Positions 1-7,547 of a DNA stretch of 64,000 bases are shown here, piece after piece. The position numbers and the translations under genes are program-made. Position 1 is the stretch's first letter; every line of letters begins with the position of its first letter. This stretch comes from Candidatus Gastranaerophilales bacterium (GTDB lineage Bacteria > Cyanobacteriota > Vampirovibrionia > Gastranaerophilales > Gastranaerophilaceae): NCBI GenBank assembly GCA_944324225.1, contig CALUVL010000008.1:1-64000 (forward strand). The letters run 5' to 3'. The notes below the pieces were generated by a model. It saw nothing but the letters and a program-made list of their open reading frames with translations. It was not told the origin of the DNA and made no database searches.

Positions 1-204
1 TTGGAAGGGGGTTAAAGTCAAACACAAAGCCGAAAGACGGCAGAAAAATATTTTTTCAAATGTCCCATTAAAACCCACTAATATTTCAAGGGCGGAACAT
101 TTGCGGGTTGCATAGTACCAATTTATGAGAGTTTCTCTCAAAGGTCTTTCGTTCCTTTCAATTTTTGCATTGATTTCGCTTTAAATCTCTTTAAAGTTAC
201 TACG
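1..204 (-). other. DGR region downstream of template repeat; reverse transcriptase expected beyond edge
   Basis: This stretch follows the template repeat in the direction of transcription. One minus-strand frame stays open from about 180 to the left edge (some 60 codons) but has no ATG and no sequence I recognise as a reverse transcriptase. A short hairpin, GAGAG-AAA-CTCTC, lies at about 128-140. In the usual target-avd-TR-RT order the reverse transcriptase would begin here or just outside the window; I cannot confirm it. Confidence 0.4.
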
Positions 205-220
205 TCAAGCGTTTTGAAAT

Positions 221-319
221 CCGAAGCACGCTGAAATGTTCGTATTCGTGGCATTGTTCTGGTTGACATTACCGTTCGAATTCACATTGCAGACGTTAGT
301 CGCCGAATTACCGGAAGGA
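221..319 (-). repeat. DGR template repeat (TR)
   Basis: This 99-nt block aligns without gaps to the 3' end of the tail-tip gene (1020-1118). Read in the target's frame it is packed with asparagine codons (NVNSNGNVNQNNATNTNIS). By hand count, 13 of its 28 adenines differ in the variable repeat against 7 of 71 other bases, the adenine-biased pattern of retroelement mutagenesis. The seven non-adenine differences cluster mainly at two TCG codons, so this template has drifted or is not the exact parent of the present variable repeat. A 67-residue open frame across it is a by-product, not a gene. Confidence 0.85.
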
Positions 320-381
320 TGTGCAACGAAAAACCTAAATTTTCGGTAGGGCGATGCCGGGCGAAGCCCGCAAGCCCGTAA

Positions 382-449
382 GAGTCTAAAACACGATAAC
401 GGCGACAAAATCCGTCAAGGATTTTAAAGCCGTTTTGAGTGTTTGACTC
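382..449 (-). other. 68-nt nested hairpin just upstream of the DGR template
   Basis: Nested inverted repeats: GAGTC/GACTC, then AAACAC/GTGTTT, AACGGC/GCCGTT and AAAATCC/GGATTTT, around a short TTGAC-type loop. It lies between the Avd-like gene and the template repeat. It could be a structured part of the template RNA recognised by the reverse transcriptase-Avd complex, or a processing or termination signal. The structure is seen in sequence; the role is inferred. Confidence 0.55.
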
Positions 450-463
450 GCCCGAATAATTTA

Positions 464-913
464 CTATTCAAAAACTGGTTTTTGCCAAGTTTTTGCGTTT
501 TGTTTGATATTTTTAATTTTTTCAGATTTTTTCCACGCAACAAGCAAGATTAACTCATTACACAATAAATCAATAATTTCATTAAGACTGTCGATTGTTA
601 CGGAATCAACCGTCATTTCGAGTTTTATTATCAGATTTTGGAGTTGATAACAATTTGCAATCGCTTTTGTTTGGTAATTTTTTCTTAATCTTAACTCCTC
701 ATCATTCGTTACATAAATTGAATTTGCAAAAGAGATATTATCAACAAGCTCGTCGGCTTTATTTATCAATGGTACACCAATTAAAAGTCGATATTTTTTC
801 GGAACATATTTTTCCTTGACACAATATTTTGTAATCAACATTTGTAACTGCAAAGCGTTAATTTCAAATTGCGTTGTTGTTTTTCCTCTTAATCTTTTAT
901 AAACATTACTCAT
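464..913 (-). CDS. avd: Avd-like DGR accessory protein (four-helix bundle)
   Basis: A 149-residue, helix-rich, lysine-rich protein lying between the variable-protein gene and the template repeat, which is where the accessory variability determinant (Avd) sits in known DGRs. Avd is a small basic four-helix-bundle pentamer that binds the reverse transcriptase and nucleic acid and is needed for mutagenic cDNA synthesis. The pattern of long amphipathic helices (about residues 15-35, 50-65, 75-105, 107-135) fits. Assignment rests on position, size and composition rather than a diagnostic motif. The start is an ATG preceded by AGGTATCTT. Confidence 0.7.
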   Translation of the reverse strand: MSNVYKRLRGKTTTQFEINALQLQMLITKYCVKEKYVPKKYRLLIGVPLINKADELVDNISFANSIYVTNDEELRLRKNYQTKAIANCYQLQNLIIKLEMTVDSVTIDSLNEIIDLLCNELILLVAWKKSEKIKNIKQNAKTWQKPVFE

Positions 914-925
914 AAGATACCTATA

Positions 926-948
926 CCGCCCGCACTTCTGGCGGGCGG
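926..948 (-). other. Perfect 8-bp GC-rich hairpin downstream of the variable repeat
   Basis: CCGCCCGC and GCGGGCGG flank a 7-nt loop, about 55 nt past the stop codon of the variable protein. DGRs commonly carry a GC-rich hairpin or cruciform shortly after the variable repeat that promotes target recognition during retrohoming. It lacks a T-run, so it is a poor rho-independent terminator. Role inferred from position. Confidence 0.55.
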
Positions 949-1003
949 ATTAAAGATTGCGGAAATAAGTTTATAGCAGAACCGACACTCCCGCTCTGTA
1001 AGA

Positions 1004-2092
1004 TTAACCTATTCGAAAGCCGAAGCACGCCGAAATATACGTATACGTGGCAAGGTTCTGGTCGACATAACCGTTGCCGGACACAAGGCAGACGTTAGTC
1101 GCTGTAAAACCGGAAGGACAACAAAGCCAGTAATTCGAACGGGCGTTTGTATTTGCTCCGACTTTTGCTCTTGAATTATACATAAAATACGGGTATTGTC
1201 GGGTCATATTACGGGTTAAGTTATCAATATTTGCGGTTGAATCGTTCGACCTGTTGTATGAGTTTGGCTGATAGCCGCAAATTTCAACTTCATGCGGAAC
1301 CCACAATTTCCCCATATCAACCCAATCATAACCGCTCGGATAATTTACTTGTTTTGAAGCGTTGTATTGTTTTTCCATCCAGTTTCTTTTTTGGATTAAA
1401 ACATTTTGACACGCTTGCGGCAACATTTGCAAAACTCCGCCGGATGAACAATTCATCCCGTGAGCGAGATTACCCTGTGCGGCTGTTGAATAGTTATTTA
1501 CCCCGTTTAAAATAGCGTAAATTTTAGAGGATAACCACGGGTTCTGCTGTGCCGCAGTACCATTGTTTGTATTGCCGTCATTCCAAGTAAAATTAGTTTC
1601 AAGTGTTTTTTCTGATATGAAGTCAATATGATGAGGGATAACCGTATCACCCCAGCCGCAATATGTGTCGATACCCACAACAACCATTTTATGCTGTTGA
1701 TTTGCGGCGATTTGATATGTTCCGCCGATTGTTCCGCCTGTCAGAGTTACAGGGATATAATCGCCTATGTGAATACCGGAATAATTTGCGGCTTGAATCC
1801 TTGCTTTAATCCACGCCCATACATCCCCGTCATAATCCGTATTGATTTCATCAGCATGCTTGACCGATAAATCGACAGGTGTATATAAACCGTCCGTTAC
1901 GGCTCTTATATAATCAATCGCCTCGTCGCTTATGTTTGACAGATTAAGCAGACCGCCTATAACTTCGTCTATTTTTTCAAAGTTCTGGTTCAAATCTCTA
2001 TCAAAGTCAAAGTAATCATCCCCGTCGTTTTCCATATCGGTGATAAATAAATCGAGATTTTCTGTGTAGTTATTATCAGTATAATCAGGCAT
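1004..2092 (-). CDS. DGR-diversified tail-tip / receptor-binding protein
   Basis: A 362-residue protein placed at the distal end of the tail module, where fibre or tip adhesins sit. The N-terminal ~100 residues are acidic and probably anchor it to the tail. Residues from about 105 form a lectin-like domain of the kind seen in many gut-phage DGR targets (GDYIPVTL, HHIDFIS, LWVPHEVEICG, SNYWLCCPSG, ending ISACFGFRIG). The last ~35 residues are the variable repeat; F, L, S, Y, D, L, Y and Y replace the template's asparagines. It overlaps the upstream gene by 8 nt, with GGAGG 5 nt before its ATG. It presumably binds a host surface molecule. Confidence 0.85.
   Translation of the reverse strand: MPDYTDNNYTENLDLFITDMENDGDDYFDFDRDLNQNFEKIDEVIGGLLNLSNISDEAIDYIRAVTDGLYTPVDLSVKHADEINTDYDGDVWAWIKARIQAANYSGIHIGDYIPVTLTGGTIGGTYQIAANQQHKMVVVGIDTYCGWGDTVIPHHIDFISEKTLETNFTWNDGNTNNGTAAQQNPWLSSKIYAILNGVNNYSTAAQGNLAHGMNCSSGGVLQMLPQACQNVLIQKRNWMEKQYNASKQVNYPSGYDWVDMGKLWVPHEVEICGYQPNSYNRSNDSTANIDNLTRNMTRQYPYFMYNSRAKVGANTNARSNYWLCCPSGFTATNVCLVSGNGYVDQNLATYTYISACFGFRIG
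1020..1118 (-). repeat. DGR variable repeat (VR)
   Basis: The 3'-terminal coding segment of the tail-tip gene that aligns to the template repeat at 221-319. Substitutions fall on the first two positions of template AAT/AAC codons (to TTT, CTT, TAT, GAC, TCC), while GCG-ACT-AAC-GTC-TGC and the final GCG-TGC-TTC-GG block are unchanged. The constant 3' block is a candidate initiation-of-homing region. Confidence 0.84.
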
Positions 2093-2753
2093 TTTTCCTC
2101 CCGCAATTACAATATTTGTATTTTTGAATTTGCTGCATTTGTGATTTAGTTAAAACGTGGTGTATTTCTTTTTTTCTTAAATATTTAGGAATAAAATAAG
2201 CCCCGTTGTGAGCCGGTTTATTTTTTGCTATATCTTCAACTATCTTTTGAAATTCATTTTCATCAAAATAATTGTCAGATTGAACTATAAATGAATATTT
2301 CCCATTCTTTATAGTTATCGGATCAGATTTGCCGGAGTTTGTTTGTATAAACCCGTTCCCAATCAAACGTCCGCCGTAAGTGTTATAACCGGGCGGAATG
2401 TTTTCAATCACACGAACGTTATAACCTTTTTTTTGCAAAATATTTTCAATCTGTTTGAAAGTTTGACATCCGGCAAAACTTGACCACTGTGATTCGACGT
2501 TTGCTGCTCTTTCTTCAAGAGTTTTCCCCGCTGTGTCTTTTATTCCGAAAAGTTCTTCACCGTTTACAATATCGTTTTCATCAACGTTAACAGTTGGAAA
2601 ATGAGTGAATTTTATATTCAATAACCTTTCTTTTACGTCAACCAGAGGCGACACAAGCAAATCTAAAAAATCAGACATAAACCCGACGGGGGTTCTAAAG
2701 GCTCTGCCTTTACCTAGAAGTTTTTTAAACGCAGTTTCAAGAGTTTTGTTCAT
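2085..2753 (-). CDS. Mu gp48-like baseplate protein (YmfQ/DUF2313 family)
   Basis: About 222 residues. The opening LLGKGRAFRTPVGFMSDFLDLL and the LEERAANVESQW segment match the family's pattern of a short G-R-A turn, a helix, then an E-R-R helix. It follows the gp47-like gene directly, the order seen in Mu. In Mu-like tails this protein helps join the baseplate wedge to the fibre. The 5' end has GTG-ATG in tandem; the ATG at 2753 is better placed relative to GGAG. It overlaps the gene before it by 17 nt. Confidence 0.8.
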   Translation of the reverse strand: MNKTLETAFKKLLGKGRAFRTPVGFMSDFLDLLVSPLVDVKERLLNIKFTHFPTVNVDENDIVNGEELFGIKDTAGKTLEERAANVESQWSSFAGCQTFKQIENILQKKGYNVRVIENIPPGYNTYGGRLIGNGFIQTNSGKSDPITIKNGKYSFIVQSDNYFDENEFQKIVEDIAKNKPAHNGAYFIPKYLRKKEIHHVLTKSQMQQIQKYKYCNCGRKNA

Positions 2754-3999
2754 CACTTTTCTCCGATAAATCTTCCGGCGAATCGGATTCGGTTGAATAA
2801 TATGTATCGCCGTTAATTTTTAAGGTTCTCAAATATGCCAGAGAGCCAATTCCTAAATACTCTTCATTTATTACACCACCTGTACTATTTTTTAGAACAA
2901 AAGATGTAAAAGTTTCGCCGTTTAGAACACTCAAACACGCTGCAGATAATTCAGGTTGATTTATTCTTGAATTTGCTACAGAATAATCCATAACAACAAT
3001 ATTCGGCTTTTTCGTGTCCAAAACTCCTATAATGGCATTTTTTATATCATCATTATATGAAATATCGGTTAAACCGCTTATTTCAACATCATACGCCGTA
3101 TAATTAGGGGCTTTTAATTCTACCCCCGCCATAACGGGGCGGCGGTTGTGAACCCCGGGTTCGGTTCCTTCTATTGATTGAGCAACCTGCAAAAATTGAC
3201 CGCTTCCCTCAAATTCGGTAAAATTACCGCTTACCCATTTTGGAAACGGGTTCGGGGTGACACTGCCGGACGGCGTTCTGCTTAACCCGCTTCCGTTTGC
3301 TATAATATAAAGAGTGAGAACCCCTTCATCCAGTACATACGGAAAAACATCGGCAATCCCTGAAACCTCCAAAGCCCAGTTTACATAATCTTTTGCACTT
3401 CCTGTTTCGTTTTTATTTTTAAAACCGTAAAGGACACGCCGCCTGTAAGTTTCAACCTCTTCATCTTCCGTCCCCTCTATCTTTATTTCGATTACAACGG
3501 CAGTTGAGGGAATACCGTCCAGAGGATTTGCAATATTTAAAACAGTATCCGCCGGTAAATTGCCAACGCTTCCGGGTGTTGTGCATTGAACAGTTGTTTG
3601 TATTTGACCGTTTTCGGCGTTTACCTGTGAAACCGTCTTGTAAATCAGCCCTGTGTTTAAATCTTTATAAACCGTGCCTGACATCAAATAAGGAGCGGTT
3701 ACACCATTTAACAGAATTGATAAATTTGCACTTGCACCTTCATTATAATTAACATCAATCAAACCGCCCCAAAACTTGAGAGCCGGCAATTCGCAGGTTT
3801 GCGGGAAACACTGTTTGTAAATCCAAACGCTTAACTGCCATATAGTCGCCGCAACACCGCCGATTGAATAACCGATTGTGTTAATAAATGATTTTTTTAA
3901 TATCGGCGATGAGTCGCCGTATTTACTTTTTAACACGGTATATTTTGAAATAAAAGCGTCGAAAATTTCTTTTATTGTCTTTGTTGTAAAGTTAGCCAC
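2737..3999 (-). CDS. Baseplate wedge protein J (Mu gp47 family)
   Basis: A 420-residue protein with the baseplate-J signature around residues 170-240, where an E-x-E-x-Y-R-R-R motif leads into ETGSAKDYVNWALEV and a V-x-P-Y-V strand. The N-terminal ~130 residues form the usual wedge domain (LLNGVTAPYLMSGTVYKD). This subunit forms the baseplate wedge ring that holds the sheath in the extended state. The last ~25 residues are acidic and Ser-rich and overlap the gp48-like gene. Family assignment is firm. Confidence 0.9.
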   Translation of the reverse strand: MANFTTKTIKEIFDAFISKYTVLKSKYGDSSPILKKSFINTIGYSIGGVAATIWQLSVWIYKQCFPQTCELPALKFWGGLIDVNYNEGASANLSILLNGVTAPYLMSGTVYKDLNTGLIYKTVSQVNAENGQIQTTVQCTTPGSVGNLPADTVLNIANPLDGIPSTAVVIEIKIEGTEDEEVETYRRRVLYGFKNKNETGSAKDYVNWALEVSGIADVFPYVLDEGVLTLYIIANGSGLSRTPSGSVTPNPFPKWVSGNFTEFEGSGQFLQVAQSIEGTEPGVHNRRPVMAGVELKAPNYTAYDVEISGLTDISYNDDIKNAIIGVLDTKKPNIVVMDYSVANSRINQPELSAACLSVLNGETFTSFVLKNSTGGVINEEYLGIGSLAYLRTLKINGDTYYSTESDSPEDLSEKSDEQNS

Positions 4000-4008
4000 C
4001 TGAACCCC

Positions 4009-4407
4009 CTATAGTGCTTTTAAAACTTTTTTCTGATTTTCCCAAATTAAGGCGAAAGTCTGATTATTCCCTGCCGTTTCCTGTATTTTTATTTCAATTT
4101 CTATTTTGCCGCTTTGACCGCCGTAAGCAAAACAATCAACAGAATCGGCAATCCCCTCGTCTATCATCCATTTTAAAGATTTGTTTGCGGCGGCTTTTAC
4201 AATTTTTAAATTCGGGGCTGTAACGGGCAGGTTTAAAGACTCCTCAAACTCGCCGTCCGATTCGTATTCTTCATAAACGTTTGAAAAATTATCACCGCCG
4301 AATAAAGATAAATAAACGGCGTTGTATAAAGTTCCGTCCCCTTTCAAATCGCCGCCCGTTAATACAACTTCTGCTCCGTCACCGTTGTCTTGTAATAGAA
4401 TATCCAT
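4009..4407 (-). CDS. Mu gp46-like baseplate protein (GP46/gp25-type)
   Basis: 132 residues. The sequence opens DILLQDNGDGAEVVLTGGDL, continues with a strand-turn-helix block and SLKWMIDEGIADSV, and ends in an alternating charged strand (KIEIEIKIQE). These are typical of GP46/gpW-gp25 inner-baseplate proteins, which initiate sheath polymerisation. It lies between the spike (4-base ATGA-type overlap at 4407) and gp47 genes, as in Mu. Confidence 0.82.
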   Translation of the reverse strand: MDILLQDNGDGAEVVLTGGDLKGDGTLYNAVYLSLFGGDNFSNVYEEYESDGEFEESLNLPVTAPNLKIVKAAANKSLKWMIDEGIADSVDCFAYGGQSGKIEIEIKIQETAGNNQTFALIWENQKKVLKAL

Positions 4408-4961
4408 TATTTCACAATCCCTTTTTCTGCTGTTGTTATATCGAACGAACCTGTCGCCCCGTCACCGGCTTCAATATGTGAAGCCGTAAAATTACCCGTA
4501 TGAACCCAGTCACCTGAACTTGTAATTGAAGCAGCATCAATATCTAATGTATTTGTAACGCTTAAATTGGCATTACCTAAAACCGTAATGCTTAAATCTT
4601 TCGAGCCTGCGGCTTCAATCGTCCCGTCATTTTTTAAATAAATTTCTGCCGCAACCGTCATATTTCCGGCATCATCTAAAACAGGTTCCAATGTTTCAGG
4701 ATCAATCGCCACGGAATAAATCCGTTTTTCCCCTTGCTGTGATTTCCTTGAAACATCATCACGCCAGGCAAATATAACCCCGTCTGCCGGATTGCCGCCA
4801 ATACATTCGCTCAAACCCTCGTTATTTAGACAAGGACAGTAATCATCACCGCCCGAATTGTACTGAATAATTTTTGTTGCACGATTTTTTAATGTAGTTG
4901 TAGCAAAAAAGCGGGTTTGAATATTTGTAAAAATTTCCGCAATTTTTGTTTTTAAAAACAC
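4407..4961 (-). CDS. Baseplate spike protein (Mu gp45 / gpV type)
   Basis: 184 residues. The N-terminal half is an OB-like domain that contains a short Cys-rich insertion (DDYCPCLNNEGLSEC). From about residue 110 the sequence becomes a threonine/serine-rich beta-helix (LSITVLGNANLSV, DIDAASITSSGDW) like the membrane-piercing needle of gp45/gpV proteins. It follows the gpP-like hub gene, as expected. The four cysteines near residues 41-53 are unusual and might bind metal. Confidence 0.78.
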   Translation of the reverse strand: MFLKTKIAEIFTNIQTRFFATTTLKNRATKIIQYNSGGDDYCPCLNNEGLSECIGGNPADGVIFAWRDDVSRKSQQGEKRIYSVAIDPETLEPVLDDAGNMTVAAEIYLKNDGTIEAAGSKDLSITVLGNANLSVTNTLDIDAASITSSGDWVHTGNFTASHIEAGDGATGSFDITTAEKGIVK

Positions 4962-4980
4962 TGTTCACCTCGATATATAT

Positions 4981-6141
4981 CTAGTTGCAAAGCGGCAGCG
5001 ATTCCGGTATCTCATAAGTGTAAGCACACGGCAAGGTTAAAGTAATAAGCGTTACATCAGGATGCCGTCGTTCTATTTCTTCAATAATAAAATCAGTTTC
5101 ATTGTTTATTTTGATTTTTGAATTTTTTAAAACAACAAAATCCCCGGATTTTTTTCTTAAATTTTCGCTCAATTCAGCATAAACCTTGAAATGCTGTCCT
5201 ATTTCGGAACAGGCAATCCGCCGTGCCGTATCTTCTAAACTCATAGAGTTGAAATCGTTTGAATCGTACCTTTTTGTAACAGGTACAGGCAAGGGGATTT
5301 GTACGATTGCCGAATCTGTTGACGGGTATTGCGAATTTACTTCATAATATCTGCCAAGACCGACCGTTATAAATTCCGCTCTTATTTCACGAACCCCAAG
5401 ACATTTGCCGTCTATAAGATTAAGTTTTTCTTCTGTTTCGGGTTTATATCTTCCGATAAAAAGCCCGTCACCGGTATCTGTTAAAAGAAGCCCCCTCGAA
5501 CGGCAAATCCGCCGCATAAATTCCCACACAGTTTCGCTTTTTTCAGCGGTGAAAGATGTTCCGATTTCGTTTGTGAAAACCTCTTCAAGTTCGGCTTCTC
5601 CTGAAAAATCTATTTTCTGGTTATAATAACCGGCGACCTGTTCTAATACACCCTTTATCGAACGGTCTGAAAATTCAAAAGGGTTAGGCATTACGGTTTC
5701 TGTCAGAACACCCGCATGCGATTTAACTTCAATCTGAACCCAGTTAGCGTAATTTGTAAGCGACGATTTTATATTTGCAACACGCCCTTTTAAAAATAAT
5801 CCCTGTTCGTCACAGACAACAACCGAATCGTTGAAATTGAAATCGTAATCAAGGTCGGTTATATTGAACACAAAAGAAGCCCCTTTGACCGCTTCCATAC
5901 CGTCATAGAGTGAACACTCCGAAAAATCATTATAATCCGTATCGCCATATCTTAAATAAATTTCACCTGTCGCCTTTACATCATCAGAGCCGGTTTCATC
6001 CTCTTCAAGAACAAGCACGCTTCCTGCTTCGATATTATTGTTCATTTTTGCAATATCGCCGCCCTTTTCGGGTGTTCCGTATGCACGGCGTGCAATATCG
6101 TCCCAGGTATCGCCGGCGGATTTTGTAAATTCTTTGTACAC
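4981..6141 (-). CDS. Tail hub protein (Mu gp44/gpP, phage late-control D family)
   Basis: 386 residues. The first ~50 residues resemble a LysM/tail-X module (AGDTWDDIARRAYG), which here appears fused to the hub rather than encoded separately. The rest matches gpP-type hubs, with a G-D-T-D-Y beta domain, ADRSIKGVLEQVAGYYN-like helix and the SETVWEFMRRICRSRGLLL segment near residue 205. The hub sits under the tape measure and carries the spike encoded next. Confidence 0.83.
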   Translation of the reverse strand: MYKEFTKSAGDTWDDIARRAYGTPEKGGDIAKMNNNIEAGSVLVLEEDETGSDDVKATGEIYLRYGDTDYNDFSECSLYDGMEAVKGASFVFNITDLDYDFNFNDSVVVCDEQGLFLKGRVANIKSSLTNYANWVQIEVKSHAGVLTETVMPNPFEFSDRSIKGVLEQVAGYYNQKIDFSGEAELEEVFTNEIGTSFTAEKSETVWEFMRRICRSRGLLLTDTGDGLFIGRYKPETEEKLNLIDGKCLGVREIRAEFITVGLGRYYEVNSQYPSTDSAIVQIPLPVPVTKRYDSNDFNSMSLEDTARRIACSEIGQHFKVYAELSENLRKKSGDFVVLKNSKIKINNETDFIIEEIERRHPDVTLITLTLPCAYTYEIPESLPLCN

Positions 6142-6151
6142 TGTTCCTCCG

Positions 6152-7513
6152 TTAAGTATAGACTTTTATTTCCCGTCCCCGTTTTAATAAAAAGAACTCA
6201 TCATCCGATAAATTGTTTGTTCTTATTAAATAATTCAATGTTTCGTCAGGATCTTCCCTGAAATCATCTTTGTAATATTCATAAGCGAGTTCGACGGGCG
6301 TTGTATCTTCACTTAAAACTATAGTTTGTTCAACTTTTAATTTATATGACTGTTCCAATATTTCATTTGCTGCAGATAAAACAATTTCTTCAACGTTTCC
6401 GTCCCTTATATAAGCATCCTCAAGGTCAAAAATTAAAGAACTTTTATCATCAACAAACCCGTTCCAGTCGTCGGCTAAATCAACAAGATTTTTTACGGTT
6501 TCAACCGCTTCGGCTCTTGTTTCAAACTCTGTTGCCAAAAGCGATTCCGCAACCGATATAATAGCGGATGATGCAATTGAATCGTTCAGTTTTAATTCGT
6601 CAATCTGTTCCGGTGTATATTCCCCGCTTTCGCTTACAGTCTGCAGCGATGTTGTCTTTAAACTTGAAATAAGCGTATTCCAACTTCCGAAACTTGAAAA
6701 GTAATCAGACGGCAGGTCAAAAGAATTGGCAACATTTTTTACACGATTCGCAAGAAACGCCGCCTTAGAAAATATAACACCGATTTGAGAAGTTATTGTT
6801 GAGGCGTTTGAAACTAAATCCTGCCCGAGAATATCTGACATTATCGAATTAAGAGTTACATTTGAAGCCACATCAAGAGCGGTTGAAATTTTGTCAAGAA
6901 CGCCTTTGAAATTACTTGTAAAAGTAGTAAGCCTTGACGGTGTTTCAATTGCGGCGGCTGTATTTCCGACGGTAGCCGCAATATTTTCTTTTGCTGTCGA
7001 AACGGCTTTTTTAACTTCCCTTTGTTTGCTTTTTTGGCTTTTCGGGTAAGTTGTAGGGGCGGTTTCGTGAAAATTTACTGTTACAACCGTGCAGTTTACT
7101 CTTTCAACAAGAGAATTTTTAACGCTGAAATCAATGACGTTAACCGTAAATTCATCTTCATAAGCGAGTTGTAGTTTTGATTTGCCAACCTCACAAAGTG
7201 CTTTTCTAAAAACACGGGAGCGTGTGTAATGGTCGTCACCAATAAAATAACAATCAATAGTCAGGCTCCTGCCGCTAATCCCCATATCTGTAAACGTGTC
7301 GTTGGAATCACCGACACGTTTTACAGATGATGAAGTTGAAACGGATGTTTTTTTACTTTTACTTGAACCTTTTGTTGAAATAGATGTTCTCGGGTTTTCT
7401 TTAACGTTACCTATATGTTTTTGGCTGTATTCGTTTTCAAGAGTTTTTATAACAAAACGGACTCCGCTCGGAGAAGTCCAGATTGTTTCCTGTATGGTAT
7501 CTAATAACGGCAT
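6152..7513 (-). CDS. Mu gpN (gp43)-like tail/DNA circularisation protein
   Basis: 453 residues. The N-terminal ~165 residues carry the family pattern: WTSPSGVRFVI, a G-x-D...DMGISGRSLTIDC strand, then RALCEVGKSKLQL and a V-x-V-x-F-x-E end. The middle is alpha-helical and the last ~60 residues look like a LysM-type peptidoglycan or hub-binding tail. In Mu, gpN is needed for tail assembly. It lies directly after the tape-measure gene and before the gpP homologue, matching Mu order. Confidence 0.82.
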   Translation of the reverse strand: MPLLDTIQETIWTSPSGVRFVIKTLENEYSQKHIGNVKENPRTSISTKGSSKSKKTSVSTSSSVKRVGDSNDTFTDMGISGRSLTIDCYFIGDDHYTRSRVFRKALCEVGKSKLQLAYEDEFTVNVIDFSVKNSLVERVNCTVVTVNFHETAPTTYPKSQKSKQREVKKAVSTAKENIAATVGNTAAAIETPSRLTTFTSNFKGVLDKISTALDVASNVTLNSIMSDILGQDLVSNASTITSQIGVIFSKAAFLANRVKNVANSFDLPSDYFSSFGSWNTLISSLKTTSLQTVSESGEYTPEQIDELKLNDSIASSAIISVAESLLATEFETRAEAVETVKNLVDLADDWNGFVDDKSSLIFDLEDAYIRDGNVEEIVLSAANEILEQSYKLKVEQTIVLSEDTTPVELAYEYYKDDFREDPDETLNYLIRTNNLSDDEFFLLKRGREIKVYT

Positions 7514-7547
7514 TACAACTCCTTTATTTATATTAAATTTTGAAAAA

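Noticed and set aside
205-408. 67-residue frame as a protein
   Set aside because: It coincides with the DGR template repeat; its asparagine-rich end is explained by the template and it has no ribosome site.
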